From: Siphonodentalium dalli
Lineage: Eukaryota > Mollusca > Scaphopoda > Gadilida > Siphonodentaliidae
Direction: 5' to 3'
Assembly: GCA_032622095.1 (NCBI GenBank)
Contig: CP136068.1
Span: 7,353,314-7,417,313 of the forward strand
DNA: 64,000 nucleotides
Positions within the stretch are counted from its first letter, which is position 1; each line of letters starts with the position of its first letter. Below are positions 32,291 to 45,184 of the stretch, in pieces. The position numbers were made by a program, and so were the translations under genes. Under the pieces are notes generated by a model. The model was not told where the DNA came from and did no database searches. It worked only from the letters and a program-made list of their open reading frames with translations.

Positions 32291-33970
32291 CACTCCAATA
32301 GCGATGCAATACATTTGCTTCGGGGTTCACGCTCAATCTTTCTGGTTCTAAAACAAATTCCCGCCAACAAGCATACAACAGGACCGCGAAAAAAGGTCCG
32401 GTACCGGTCCACGGCTGTACCGGACCGGGAACCGAACCAACCCTTCTGGACCGGTTCAGACTAGATATGGTTGTTGTGGAACTATTACATATATAGCTTA
32501 CAAATATATGTGACTTCAACATGTAGACTGCTGAATACTGTTAAGAAATAAAACATTTGGTACTTTTTTAAAGCTGGACATGATCATGCTATAATAACTT
32601 TTTTTTACGGTAGAGTACTACTAATAATTTTAAATTTTACTGCGTTATCTCTACCGTCAATCCTGGAAATAACTCAAATGTTGGTGCTGAACCAATGTTG
32701 TCTGCTGTCATGTCTAAGACTATTCATTATTGTTGTTGTTGTTTCTGTTTTTGTAACGATACAATTATAAAATATGACAGATAATTAGTCTGATAAACAT
32801 TTCAAGACCAAATGACCCATCATTGTCGGAAATAATGTCAAACACATTATTCTGTTTCATGATGTCATGTTAAAATCAATATTTTAGAGCAATAATTTGT
32901 CGTGAATGTGTACAAAACCGTGATGATGATATGACCTTTAACTGCTCACATATGTCCCGCAAGTCACCCCGATGCCACCCATGCCTTTTTTATTTCACCC
33001 GATGTGTTTGTGCTCCATTTTTTCAACTTTATTCATCAAACAAATTCCAAAAACAAAACGAGTCTGCGACTGGCAGTACATTTTGAGCCGCTTGCTGACT
33101 GTAAACAAGTAACTCCGGAACTGTTTTAACAGTAAATAAGATATTTTAACCGTTTTTATCATGCATGCGCCAGGCTTAAAACACTCTTCAAAGAGATTTG
33201 TCTTATGCGCACGGAAGAAGAAGATTGATTGACAATAATAGAGAGATGTTGGCTTGAAAAAATATAAATTACGGATAGATATCCGATGGAGTATTGAGGA
33301 GACACTTGAATTATTAATTTTATCTGTGCAAAGAAGTTTATCTGATTTTAAAACAGAAGTGAAGTGAAAGTATTGTTAAATAATTGGAATTTGTTTTGAT
33401 ACAATATTAAAATTCTGCGAATTTCAATAGTGGCAGTGTGACCTTGACCCACCAATTCTTGTTTTACTTTCGCTTTCAAAATTTACTGCGATTCGAAGAC
33501 ACGTCTTATTTTTTGGAATTCATTTGATGAATAAAGTTGAAAAATTGGGCACAAACACATCGGGTAAAAAAAAAAAAAAATGTAGGCCTATGTGTGTCTT
33601 CGAATTTACTTACGGAATATGTATGAGCATTTATAGGTTATGTCCTTGCGTTTCAGTACACGCTCGTGACAAATTATTGCTCGAAAATCCTGATTTTATA
33701 ACTTTATATTCGCTTCGTTCAATTTTGCCGAATTATATGTCAAAAGAAAGAGAATTTAATTGCCTATATGTCACATCGGGGGATAGTTTGACTGAAATGA
33801 TCGATTTTGTAGAATTCAATAGGGTTTTGATAGTTTTATATCTTTTGCGCCTTGTCACTGGTATAGTCTATATTGGTATTTTTCCCCAGGGCTCTTGCGC
33901 ATGTAAGTGGATCGGACTGCTTTGGACCGACCCAGACAAGGGTACCGGGCCGGAATGGCCTGGACCGGAC
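32291..33970. other. Spacer between satellite arrays, no gene recognised
   Basis: GC-rich ggtccggtaccggtcc words lie at 32393-32460. The 160-codon frame at 33524-34006 starts with a poly-lysine run from a poly-A tract and runs into accgg repeats. It shows no family motif, so I do not call it a gene. Confidence 0.55.
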
Positions 33971-34555
33971 CGGACTGGACCGTCTATATATAGTCAGTGT
34001 ATCTGACCACCCAGTGTAGTCCGGTCCGGTCCGTATATCTAATGCGAACATTGTTCGTGTTGTACTAAGTGTCTTCCTTGATGTTTATATTGCACCAAGC
34101 TGGGGTACAGATGGGGTATTACTAGTATATATGATGATAATGGAGTCTTCGTATTTTGGGATGCAGGTTGGGCATTATGTCATTGTATGTGTGCTGGGAA
34201 TGGAATCACCGCATGCTGGGGTGTCGGCGGGGCATTATGATTATGTTCAAAGTGTTCTCGTAGTTTGATTTTCCAACGAATTACATTTATGTCTTCATTT
34301 TTTCATTAATTAGCAGTTTTTTGAAACTCTGGTTTCTAAATTTGTTTATTAATTAGCAGTTTAGTAGCATAGCCCTGCTAGATTCAAGTTGAAAATCCAT
34401 TTTCATAATTCTTGCTTATATTAGCAGCATAGCACCGCTAGAATAGAGTTGAAACTGGACCGGACCGGACTGGACCACCTAGTGTAGTCCGGTCCAGTCC
34501 GCATCACTAATGCGAACATTGTTCATGCTGTACTAAGTGTTTTCCTTGATGTTTA
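33970..34555. repeat. Duplicated accgg-rich block
   Basis: The blocks at about 33972-34090 and 34455-34560 share ggaccggactggacc, gtgtagtccggtcc, taatgcgaacattgttc and tgtactaagtgt. They are direct copies, the second lying inside the right satellite array. Confidence 0.8.
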
Positions 34556-35310
34556 TAAATGTTTTCATTAACTAGCAGGTTAGCAGCATCGCACCGTTAT
34601 ATAGAATCGAGTTTGAAACTATAGTTTCTAAATTTGTTCTTAAATTATCAGGTTAGCAGCATAGCACTGCTAGAATCGAGTTTGAAACTCCATTTTCTTA
34701 ATTTGCTAATGTATTAGAAGTCAAGCAGCAAAGCACCACTAGAATCGAGTTTGAAATTCCTTTTTCCTTAATTCTTTTATGTACATGTATCAGTAGTTTT
34801 ATCAGCATAGCATCGCTAGAATCCAGGTTGAAACTCTGGTTTCTTAATGTTTTCATTAATTTTCAGTTTAGAAGCATAGCACTGCTAGAATCGAGTTTGC
34901 AATTATATTTTCTTGTGGTTTTCATTAATCAGCAGATTAGCAGCATAGCACCGCTAGAATCGAGATGAAATTCCATCTTCATAATTTTTGCATATATTAG
35001 CAGTTTAGCAGCATAGCACCGCTAAAATCGAGTTTGAAACTCTCGTTTCTTACTGTTTTCATTAATTAGCAGTTTAGCAGCATAGCATCGCTATAGAATC
35101 GAGTTTGAAACTCAATTATCTTCCTTTGTTCATTAATTATCAGTTTAACAGCATATCACCGCTAGAGTTTGAAATTTCATTTTTATCATTAATTAGCAGT
35201 TTAGCAGCATAACACTGCTATTTGAAATTCTATTTTCATAATTCTTGCACGTTTTAGCAGTTTGGCAGCATAGCACCGCCAGAATAGAGTTGAATCTCCA
35301 TTTTCTTAAT
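34290..35310 (-). repeat. Satellite array, right member of an inverted pair
   Basis: About 13 copies of the same 70-85 bp unit seen at 31280, in reverse orientation (attaattagcagtttagcag, catagcaccgctagaatcg, agtttgaaactc). It is interrupted once by the accgg-rich block. Confidence 0.9.
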
Positions 35311-35316
35311 TCTTTC

Positions 35317-36205
35317 ATGACCTTGACTTTTATACGCGACCTTGACATTTCAAGGTCACCTTGGAAATGTGAAAATATCGAACTTTACAAGTCTTTCCAT
35401 AAACCAATGGTAAACTTTTCGGTAGTTATTAAATTATTCACGATACATACTATTTAATGTCAAATTTCCAAATATCCGATTATTAGCCATTGTTGCCATG
35501 GAAACTCAAATTTACCAACTTTGTCCCAAAATATTCCTAAATAAAAGATATTCTAACGCAGTAGATTTTTAACTATCCAGTGTACCAAAAGACAGCTGTG
35601 TTGCAACAAGTTCACACACACTTGCATATATTATGACAAGTTATGCTGTGATTTTTTGTCTCAACAATCTATATAAATATCCCAAGTTATGTCTTGTTGT
35701 ACATAAAAATGTTGTCGCCACATATTTCAAATTGCTATAGTTTCTAATGCGATATATCGATATCCATTCAAATGAACCTTCCCATGGAGCCTGAATTCCG
35801 GAATTTATAAAATAATGTTGGTGATCGCTATTTGTAATAAATCGTAACAAGGACAGTCGAAAATGTGACTGCTAAATGATAAAAATCCAGAATTTTAACA
35901 ATGACCTTGACCTTTATACGTGACCTTGACATTCTAAGGTCACCATGGATATATGGAAATGTCGGCCATAACAACTGTTTCTATAAACCAATGTAAACTT
36001 TTAGGTAGTTATTAAATTATTCACGATACGCACTATTTAATGTAAAATTTCCAAATACCCAATTATTAGCCATCGTTGCCATGGAAACACAAATTTATCA
36101 AATTTGTCCCAATTGGATTTTCCTAAAATATTGATATTCTAATGCAGTACATATTCAGCTATCCAGTAAACTAAAAGGCATTTGTGTTGCAATTAGTTCC
36201 GGGTT
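35317..36205. repeat. Direct duplication of a CTTGACC repeat
   Basis: The blocks at 35317-35605 and 35892-36205 match over nearly 300 bp (gaccttgacattYYaaggtc, taaacttttMggtagttatt, attattcacgatac, gttgccatggaaac). Confidence 0.85.
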
Positions 36206-39060
36206 GACCACATTTTTCGGCTAGATCGCCTGTACTAATGTAGTAACTGGTGTTTGGGATTCGGGGTCGATGGGGCAGTATAATGTCCTCAGGTAAATAA
36301 ATATTTCAAATCAAAAGGGACAGCACTTAATTTACATGTATATCAAATTCTGGGGTCAATAATTAAGTTAAAGCCACATGGCGGTTTGCGCTCCAAAATG
36401 CAAATAATATTATACGCTTTTGAAATTTTCCCGGCATCGAACGAAATAGGTCGATAAATATCATTCTGTAACCCAAAAAGACGTATTGATCCCAAACCCA
36501 CTCACCCTATTCACCCTGCTAGCATATACTCACATTCGCTCTCAAACACACATATTCACAATACGTACATAACAGGTCATGCAAACAAATACAAAGACCA
36601 TTACACAATTACAAAACATATATGGACGGACACAATTTCCAGTAACATACAAGTACCGTATTCATATACATTTTTTCCATTTCACTGTGACACGCCAGAA
36701 TAAATTTGTCAAATTCCCCAAATTCAAGATAGACCTATGTTGATATGAAAAACATGTGTGTAATTATAATTATCTATATACCGGGATAAATTTAGTTTTA
36801 GGGCGGGAGGGAGGGAATAATTAAATTTCTGTGCGTATCTACGCAATGTTTTCGAACTAATGAATGAAATCGGTTTCCCGCGTTACAAAAATAGCACGAT
36901 AACACCGGATTGGCTAATATTCATGGATGCACTCGTCTTAGCCAATCAGAAGTTAGCAAATGACTCGGTCAAATTTACTAACCAGGAAACGGAAAATTCA
37001 CGACCAATCGCGGTCACACTAAAATGCAGAAGCAACAAAATGGAAAGTAGAATGCTACTATCCGGAATAATTAGAGATTTTTGGCAAAAATAACCAATCC
37101 ACTCCAGATATGGTAACAATAAAGAGCGTTTATCTTACTTCTGGCGAAAAGTTGAAAATGGCTGGGACTTTGGCAAGTGTTTTTCAGACCATATGAAACC
37201 GGTATATCAACAGTTCGTTTATTTGTCGACCTATTGTATCAGTCGCTCCAAATTACGTAGACAGAAATTTGGAGGTTCGAATGAGCCATGTCCGTTTATT
37301 TCCCGGCTAAAAAATCGTAAGTCACTGGCAAAAACCGAAGCAAAATGTGTACATTTTAAACAAAAGTCGCCGACGAATTAATAGCGCCGGGCTTCCCACA
37401 TCTAACAATGATTAAATATACTTATATTCAGAAATCGAAAATGAAAGTACAATCAGCCACCAGACATGCAATGTTCCTACATTATATGACCCCGCTGCCA
37501 TCTGGACTGGTAAACATACATGGACGCGTCCGAACTTTTGGGCGAATGGTTGGCTATTTACTTGAGTGGTCGATTCCATTTTTTAACCAACGAGGGCTAG
37601 GCCTATAGGCCTATATTCATATGATATAGCATGGTTAGTTATCGTTGCGAACTCGAACAGGTCTAACAAATACACGTGTTCCATACATTGGGGCCACACA
37701 GGGGTGTTAAATAGTATGAAGCGTCTTTTGTTCTTTATACATATTTAAATAAAAATGAATCCCTTTGATAGGCCGAATATGCATCAATAATGCTGCGGCA
37801 ATGCTGGGTGGAAATAATATTGATTGCTTCGTGATCCTCGCCAGCCGACCTTATAAAGTCCATGCGCGGACTTTTCAAATCTAGGTATTTCGATCGGTAG
37901 CTGGTGCTTTTAAAATCACATGGCTCAAAATAAAAATGGAATACAAAAATAATCATTAAAAAAAATAAAAAAAATTAGCAGATATGAAAAAAATAAAATT
38001 TGAAAATGAATTGTCTGAAGCGAAAATTATACGGAATGAAAAAAATTGTGAAGCCCCCAACCTCAGAGGGATATATCGCAAAAAATCACTGAAAAACGCC
38101 AAATCTAGTGACACCAACTTGATGATCGAGTAGGCAGGCGGTCCTATGAGAAATTAGTTCAACAACAGAGGGAGGGTGATTGTTCAGAAAGCCCTACAAA
38201 CAGTAAAAATAATGTTCAGACATTGAATACTTATACTATACAGGGCTAGTATTTATAATGGCCAACAACACATGTGGACTAAATCACGAAAAAGTACCGT
38301 ACCCAATATTCTACAGTGTGGTTAAGGTATCAATTAGTTATGGTATCAATTTATTTCTCCCTGAATTATGTGGGCAACTGGGTATCAGTCTATCAGAAAC
38401 ACACACAATCCCCCTGTACTATTAATATTGCGCCCCACACACTTATTTATATGGACCCCCCCCCCTTTACTTTTGTCCGCCCCTGCTATTATATGGATCC
38501 CCGATCGAGAGTAGTGCTATACAATCTCTCTGCACCGTCCAAATTATTTCTAGAATGTTACATTGTTGCCGGCATTTGGTGGTTCTGTGACATTTGATCA
38601 ACAATTATGACAGTTCAAACTCCGATTGCTATGTACGGTAGAAAGTCTATCGCAAATCCGAAATCACAACGTCGCAGACAACAACAAAAATAGAACAGCT
38701 TAACACCGAAATGCATGCTCCGTCCGCCAATTTTAATCAACGTTACACAAACAATTTACAGTCTTCAACTTGTGACGTCACAAGAACGGAACGTCGCTTT
38801 TCATGATTTCGCCGATTCAAAAATATTTTTCCGTGACGTCGTCTTTGATGACGCGCTGTATCAAAACAAAGCCGGCGTTTTGCAGAAGCGACTTTTACTC
38901 TGCAGTAGGTCACTATTTGGAATTGAATTGCATAAATGCGCGCATATAACCGAAATAGTCGCGACCTACACTTTAAGTATGAATATGAATTTCAGAATAT
39001 TTAATCAACAGGTTGGACCTTTTTCAATGTTTACCATAAAATTTTGATCACAATTTTGCT
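36206..39060. other. No gene recognised; CRE-like sites
   Basis: There are several short frames without similarity and poly-C at 38459. A perfect TGACGTCA palindrome occurs near 38775, with a second tgacgtc near 38834. These could be promoter elements of a lost gene but prove nothing alone. Confidence 0.45.
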
Positions 39061-39069
39061 CTCGTTGGA

Positions 39070-39412
39070 CTTTTACAGTTATTCCAATACAGCAGTAATT
39101 TGTACATAACAATTAATTCTTGGTTTAGAAATATTTTCTTTAAGTATTTCTTAACTTGGAAAAAAAATCTTGAAACAAGAAATATATATTTTTGAAGCCA
39201 TTTTCTTAGTAAGGAAATTGTTTCTTGTTTCAAGACTAAAATCTATCTTTTTTGAGAAAACTATCTCTTGTCTGGTGTGAGTTTCTTAAATTTTCTTGAT
39301 GTAGCAGACTTGGGGGTATATTTCCCAAAATAAGATTTATTTTCCTGTTTCAGGAGATAGTTTTTCTTGTTTCAAGATATTTTATCTTATTAAGAAATTA
39401 TTTTTGGCAGTG
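39070..39412. repeat. Right CACTA-like terminus
   Basis: The terminal ttatttttggcagtg is complemented by CACTGCCAAAAATAA. Subterminal dyads tcttgaaacaagaaa, cttgtttcaagac and cttgtttcaagat are spaced along the last 250 bp, as in CACTA-type ends. Confidence 0.72.
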
Positions 39413-41936
39413 TGTTCCTCAAAACATTGATGTACACAAGGATGCTTAACTGGTAATTCTAGCATCATTTGGAGATAAAGTCTGCAGCTCTTTGCGTAAT
39501 TTATATGACCAGTGGCTGCGAAGAGGTTCAGCATGTTCCCTACTGTTACAATATGCAGATTCCAATCCCCTGTTCGCTCAGCACGGATGAAGTTCTTTAG
39601 GGTTTGCACATAATCCATATACTGCACCCACAATTTTGCTGTGAGGGATTCTTTGACAAGCAGTGATTTATAACAATTGATACATTGCTCGAGCTTCAAC
39701 AGTTCAGTTGAGTCCACAGCCGCGGATATAGGAACACCAATTTCACTCTCTTCACGCAGTTTTTGTATTCTGTCCATTTCACTCTAGTGCATTTTGCCCA
39801 TCGTGTTTTCACCAACAACGTGTACATCACCCTGTTGCACGTGTGAGGCTTCTATGTCATCTTGTTCCAGTACCGATTCGATGTCCGCAGAACTGCCGTC
39901 CTTTTCAACTGGGACAACTTCAGCTATCAACTTATTGAAAAGCGCATTCAACTAGGTAGTGACCACGCAATGCCCTCGACACTGCCTTTCCAGATATCAT
40001 ATAGGTCACTGTGTTCTGACCGTACACTTTCTCCAAAGCTTCTTCTAACCCCGACCCCTTCATCATCGAACCGATACTCCACATGAAGCTCATTACAGTG
40101 TGAAATCCGCCCAGCCTACACACTATGTTCATCGACTTAGAACTTATTATGTTTACAGCCTTGAACCACAACGGCTGGTCGAAAGTGATACATGGCGTGT
40201 GGATGTTCAATCTACGTGCCTGTTCCTCAACATAAATGAGTGTAGAATAAATGGAATCGTCATCTGACGGGCTCAGATCGATGATGGAAAGGAACAGAAC
40301 ATCTGATTTCTCAGCGGTCAGAGTGTCGTCCTGCGAGTAAGCACTTTGCATGAAACCTGACCAGTTCGCGCTAGGTTTTTCACTCTTACTGAAAAAGAAT
40401 GCCCAGTGCCACAGCAGATCTGTGCTGAGGTCAGATGGGAGGGTATAGGGTGTGGCCAAACGAAGAAGAGGTTTCAGTTTGATATTGGAAATTCCTTTGC
40501 CAATAACATCAACATATTGGGAGATGGACACGCCTTTGTTCTTCACGAGCTCATCAACCCTCAACCGCTTTTGTCTCATGATTACACGCGATTTCATGTT
40601 CAGTGCTAATTGATTCATGGGTGCAGATATTGCAATTATCCCCATTCCATGGAAGGTCCCCCTGCCATCTAGAGTTGCTATGTTGTGGTCGACATTATCT
40701 GCCAGCCACTGAACGAAGGCACCGGGTGCACAGTCAGTTAGTATTTGACTGGGCGTTTCGGTCTGAATGACGGATTGCTTGTACCTCTCAACTTCATCGT
40801 GGGTAACAGAGAATCCCAACCGGGATAACTCGTTCACTAGCCATTTGGAACCAAACACATGGTCCATTTCTACACCCAGTCCAAACAGCGTTGGTGTTAT
40901 AACCGAACGTGGACGAGAACCCTGTACAAGGGAATGACCGATGTTATTATGCTTGACATCGGACGGAATTAAAATCTTTAGTAGGCTTTGCAGGTGATTC
41001 TGGATCCAATTTCGCCCCTGACTAATACTAGATATAGCGTCACTGGGTGGATAAGATTCGCGACTGTAATCGGCCTCCCTTATTTGTGCTTTTATTATTC
41101 TTGCTGCAGTCAAGATAATCCTGTCTGCCTCCTCATCTAAATCCTGTGTTTTATCAGTGTACCACTTTTCATTTATAATGAATTTGGCCATATTTCGAAA
41201 ACAAATGACATCCTTCCGTACCTTAACCTCGGCGAAGAAAATGAATTCTGCATAGTATTCCTCTAAGTTACCTTTCAAACTTTTAATAGTATAAACCTCT
41301 GACTCGCCTGCTAATTTAACCATTCTGCAATTTAACTCACTAACAGTGTAAAATTCAGCACCAGCTTCTGTCTCGAGCCAATTACAAATCGTTTCGAACC
41401 AATATTTCATACCCTGATCTGATCTGCTACCAAGTCAATGCACCCTTGAATGCGCTTCTCCACGTCATATGCTAAAGCATCCTGTCTATGCGCACAGCAG
41501 TGTAAGAGCTTGTCCCTGAAAGGGATGGTCTCTACATGGCTCATTGGTGTGGACCTATCTGGGTGTCTAACATCAGTGCTTGTATGAACTCCACATATTA
41601 AGCAGTCTTCTGCTATATTGATTGGCGTTGCATCAGATCGTAGTCTTTTCGCTTCTGAAACCAACAAATTATCTTGCGTCTTTCATTTTGTGTCGGTAAA
41701 ATCTCTCCGGCAACCTGCATGCACCAGCACTTTGTCGACAGGCGTCACCTGGCTGCGCGCGGTGAGGTATTGTTTCAAATTATATGTCGCCCCCGTTGTC
41801 CGCAAAAGCTCATGAGAGTCACAATACCTTTTGCCCCCACCTTTACCGGTGGATCATTAACAAAATCAAAACCACATATGACACAGAGGTCTTCAACTGG
41901 GTTAAGCTCCTCGCCGACGGTAAGATTGTCAGCCAT
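39413..41936 (-). pseudogene. FEN1/PIN-like nuclease gene, N-terminal part (broken)
   Basis: The minus strand starts at ATG 41936 with MADNLTVGEELN and a CxxC pair (DLCVICG), then DKVLVHAGCRRDFTD, a second CxxC (DCLICG) and FRDKLLHCCAHR. The main 492-codon frame (41410-39935) follows, with RPRSVITPTLFGLGVEMDHV, DNVDHNIATLDGRGTFHGMG and VCRLGGFHTVMSFMWSIGSM. After that come YMDYVQTLKNFIRAERTGDW and HPCVHQCFEE, where the CACTA-like end begins. The order and content match the N-terminal two thirds of the family whose C-terminus is at 20931-23926. Lesions: a frameshift near 41780, TGA at 41685-41683, a shift or loss at 41407, a frameshift at about 39940, and TAG at 39786-39784. The N-terminal region has no function I can assign. 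Confidence 0.85.
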
Positions 41937-42524
41937 TATCAACAATGAGAAATGAAATAGAGCGAGAATAAATATGCAATAATAAAACAGAACACGAGAA
42001 CAATGAATGAAGCAATCAAATTAACCAAAACAAATCTCCTGCGTACGTTGTCACCGTTAGGTTTCAACAGGAAACATGTGTCCGACTCCTAAAAAAGCTA
42101 CTTTTACAACTTTCACAATTAGAGATACAAAATCGAAGTGATATGTTAGAAACAACTGAACAATGCGACTTGTGGTTTGCACAACTGCAGTGAAGTGCGT
42201 TATGTTGTTCTATGATAACGCTCTTTATCACTGGAGCGCACACATGGCTTATTGTGGTGTTTTCCTCCAACGCTCACAAAACGCTCTTTATGTATGGTGC
42301 GCACGCATGCCTTGGTATTTTACTCAACGCTCTTTATTGGTGGGGGCAAATATGGCTTACACTGTGTGGGTCATGTTATCGTATCATCATATGACAATTA
42401 TCCATGCGAAGTTGTCACGCATAAGTGGTTTGCGAGCTAACACAAGTAAACAGTTTGTATTTATCTGCATTTCGAAATTGTGTGGCATAATGACGAAACT
42501 TCCTGTATTCAAATGACTGTACAA

Positions 42525-42640
42525 AAATTTCCCCAAAGCGGATTTTAGCGGATTTTGGATATATTGTTGTCCAAACATTCCCGGTTAAAATGACACCAAA
42601 ACTGGCTTTATAACAACTTTTTCTACGTTCACCCTCCAAA
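42525..42640 (-). repeat. Right flanking arm of the nuclease-gene element
   Basis: This is the reverse complement of 20516-20625. It shares ttataaagcNNgttttggt, atccaaaatccgctaaaatc and ttggggaaa. It lies about 600 bp upstream of the nuclease start codon. Confidence 0.7.
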
Positions 42641-42699
42641 ATCACCACAACGACTATACTACATATCAAATCATTACTGTCTGGTAGAAAATAAATCAA

Positions 42700-43500
42700 A
42701 CATTTTTCATTGCATATTTTAGTTTGTTTTTTTGGCAGCCATTGTATAACTATTGTGTTACTGTGTGAAGGACCAAAACAACATAAAACAACATAAAGAA
42801 CGTGTATTCAACACCAGGTTTATATTATCTGGCAGACAATTAATGCAGTGTGGTTTTTTATTTTTGTTTAAACCACTTTTGTTTACATAATCCGAACATA
42901 TTTCTCATATGATGTATGGAACATGTGTTGTTACAGCACAATAGCCTACATTTGTTATAATATAAGGATAATGATTTTCACCTTTAAATCTATTGTTTAG
43001 ATAGAGATTTTTTGAAAATTCACGAATGGGGTGACTCCGTAAGTGTACTCAATTTCAGGGAAGGAATGAAGTTGTTGCAACACCCAATTCATTTCAACAG
43101 ACACACACAATAATCTTCAATGGCAACCACTGCGCTGCAATGTCCATCTAATGACGTTACAAATATTATTCTGAGCGGTTGAGAGCTTGCATTTTGGTGC
43201 AAACGTCGAAATGCCGGTGGTGCGTCAACATGCATAAGCAACACAACGCATATTTGAATTGTTCTCACCACAATATATACAGATTGAGGTGCATGTTTTC
43301 CATACATTTATATTTAAGTTTCGAGTATCATGTGTGTTGCATTGTTGTGGTTGTCCGTATAAACCCTAGGTTACAATATATATTTATTGCCGCCTGAATT
43401 GAGAGATTAGACATACATTATATTGCACAACATAAAGATAAATGAGAAACAAACTATAGTAATTTATATCATGCGAATACGCTCTATTGAACTGTGTATA
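42700..43500. other. No gene recognised
   Basis: AT-rich sequence with only short frames on either strand. Confidence 0.5.
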
Positions 43501-43716
43501 TACAGTAATGTCCTAAATAATGGACCCCTAAACCACAGCATAATTATAGGAAATTTTTCAGGATTTAGTCATAAATATGGCTTGCTGACATTCATCGGAA
43601 AGCTCTCGATGAGAGCTCTCCGATGAATGACAACAAGCCATATATCCGACTAAATCTTGAAAAATTCCCATAATTCTGCTATGGTTAAAGGGTCATATAC
43701 TTCGGGCATTACTGTA
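43501..43716. mobile_element. Family C palindromic MITE, copy 5
   Basis: TA plus CAGTAATGTCCTAAATAATG opens it and GGGCATTACTG plus TA closes it. The arms meet at agctctcgatgagagctc. It is somewhat diverged from the other copies. Confidence 0.87.
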
Positions 43717-43961
43717 TGTGGCAGTACTACAATCTCCACTGAAAAATTCACGTTGGTCCTATTTTATGTGTCGTTGAATTATATCCATAAGAACTCACCA
43801 GCAAACCAGAATGTAACTGGAAAACGATGTTCTCTCACGATGCAGATACACCAGGTATCATTTAAAATATTAAAAAATGGTATGTAATCAGGGGGATGTC
43901 GGAAACAAATACTCAGGCATGATCTCCCGCGAGTAAACGATCACGAATGTAGAATATTGGC

Positions 43962-44160
43962 ATTTGGAGAGTATGAGCTACGACACTCATCGCAATAGTC
44001 AACATACTCATTCGTTGTTAGCAGATGTCACCAGCCCAACATTCATAGATATAATGGCTGGAGAGTATGAGACTATGAGCTTCGATACTCATCGAAATAG
44101 TCAACATAATCATTCTTGTGCGAGAAAATGTCACCCAGCCCAACCTTCATAAAGAATAAT
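43962..44160. repeat. Two-copy tandem repeat of about 100 bp
   Basis: Both copies carry ggagagtatgag, gatactcatcgaaatagtc and cacccagcccaacStt. A short His/Ser-rich frame follows from the repeat. Confidence 0.8.
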
Positions 44161-44729
44161 GGTGTCTGCAGGGCATGAGCTGCCCACTCACCGTGACACA
44201 CCGTTGTTGACAACTTGCATACACATTACCTGAAATAAATATGATTTAATCATTACCTGTCAATTCAGGAAATACCGAATGAAATTGGTTGTCACTTAAT
44301 TAGCAATTGTTATTTCTCGACCACATATGCCATATTTGTTGATTGCACAATGGAAATTATCAAAATGAATTGTCTTTTCAGTTAGATTCGTGACTGACAA
44401 GGGTTTTTATTTTTACAAAACATAAAGCAATCGGTTTTAAGGAAATATATTGGGCAAAGCTAGGCGATTCCAACCAATACTGGGAGTGAGTTATAAGAAA
44501 TACATTTTTTAACATAAGGTTATATGGTGTATTTCTCATCGGTTAATTGAATCGAGGCTATAGTGGGTGTCTGACCAGTCAATACGTTGCCGGGGTAAGT
44601 GAACACCACACCTGGTACACCAGACTGACAAAGACCAAGTCAGCGTGATGCACCGGCAGGATGACCAGAGGCCTTTTACACTTATCAAATGTGTAATTCC
44701 ACCAATTATGGTGGGATATATATATTGTC

Positions 44730-44890
44730 ATATATATATGCAATGCTTGAAAGTAAGGTGTCAGTCGCGACGGTTACCTTGACATAAATTGTCGATGGGT
44801 CTTGTCGTTCCCAGGCGACCAGCTCCAATTCGTGACGAACACAGCAATTGCTTAAGTATTGAGTCTCTTGATAGGGCAACATTTAAGAAA
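44730..44890. repeat. Outlying copy of the 49.2-kb repeat end
   Basis: It matches 49150-49310: caatgcttgaaagtaaggt, a cagtcgYgaYggtta stretch, ccaattcgtgacg, acagcaattgcttaag and cttgatagggcaa. It is a separated copy of the unit that borders the 60-bp satellite. Confidence 0.75.
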
Positions 44891-45184
44891 TGGTACGTGC
44901 TTATTCCACTACACCATACTAATATTATAAGTTCTGCCAATACAGCCATTTGAAGATTTCACAATTAAACTATCACTGTAAAAATATTCAATCACCGACA
45001 AGCAAATAAGAATGAGAGTCAACGAGAGTCAATTTATTTGAAGTGTACGAAATAATGTTGATGTGTGCTGGCAACCTTGATACAGAAATTATTGAATTAT
45101 ATGCCCTGAGCAAATTTGTTCCCTGTGAGCAGCAACAGAGATTTTCAAATAACTTTAATAACATGTAAGATTACAATAATTTGT

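Larger units (their letters stand above)
23927..39412. mobile_element. Putative 15.5-kb CACTA-like insertion splitting the nuclease gene
   Basis: The left edge reads CTGCCAAAAATATTTTCTC and the right edge, complemented, CACTGCCAAAAATAATTTC. Both edges sit exactly where the nuclease reading stops and resumes. Subterminal DNA on the right has repeated tcttgtttcaaga dyads, and on the left repeated tatcttgggagaatagc. CACTG-type ends with such subterminal repeats are typical of animal EnSpm/CACTA elements. No transposase is visible. The interior is a mosaic of other MITEs and satellites. No clean 2-3 bp target duplication is seen, and a few codons of the host gene appear lost. Two separate CACTA relics remain an alternative. 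Confidence 0.55.

Noticed and set aside
33524-34006. 160-codon plus-strand frame
   Set aside because: It starts in a poly-A-derived lysine run, ends in accgg repeats, has no family motif and lies between satellite arrays.
23927-39412. A 15.5-kb intron joining the two nuclease halves
   Set aside because: The minus strand has an AG at the lower edge (ttttggcag), but no GT donor at the upper edge (gaggaacacactgcc). The gene also carries many other lesions.
39860-42520. Plus-strand frames overlapping the nuclease pseudogene
   Set aside because: They are antisense shadows of the minus-strand coding sequence.
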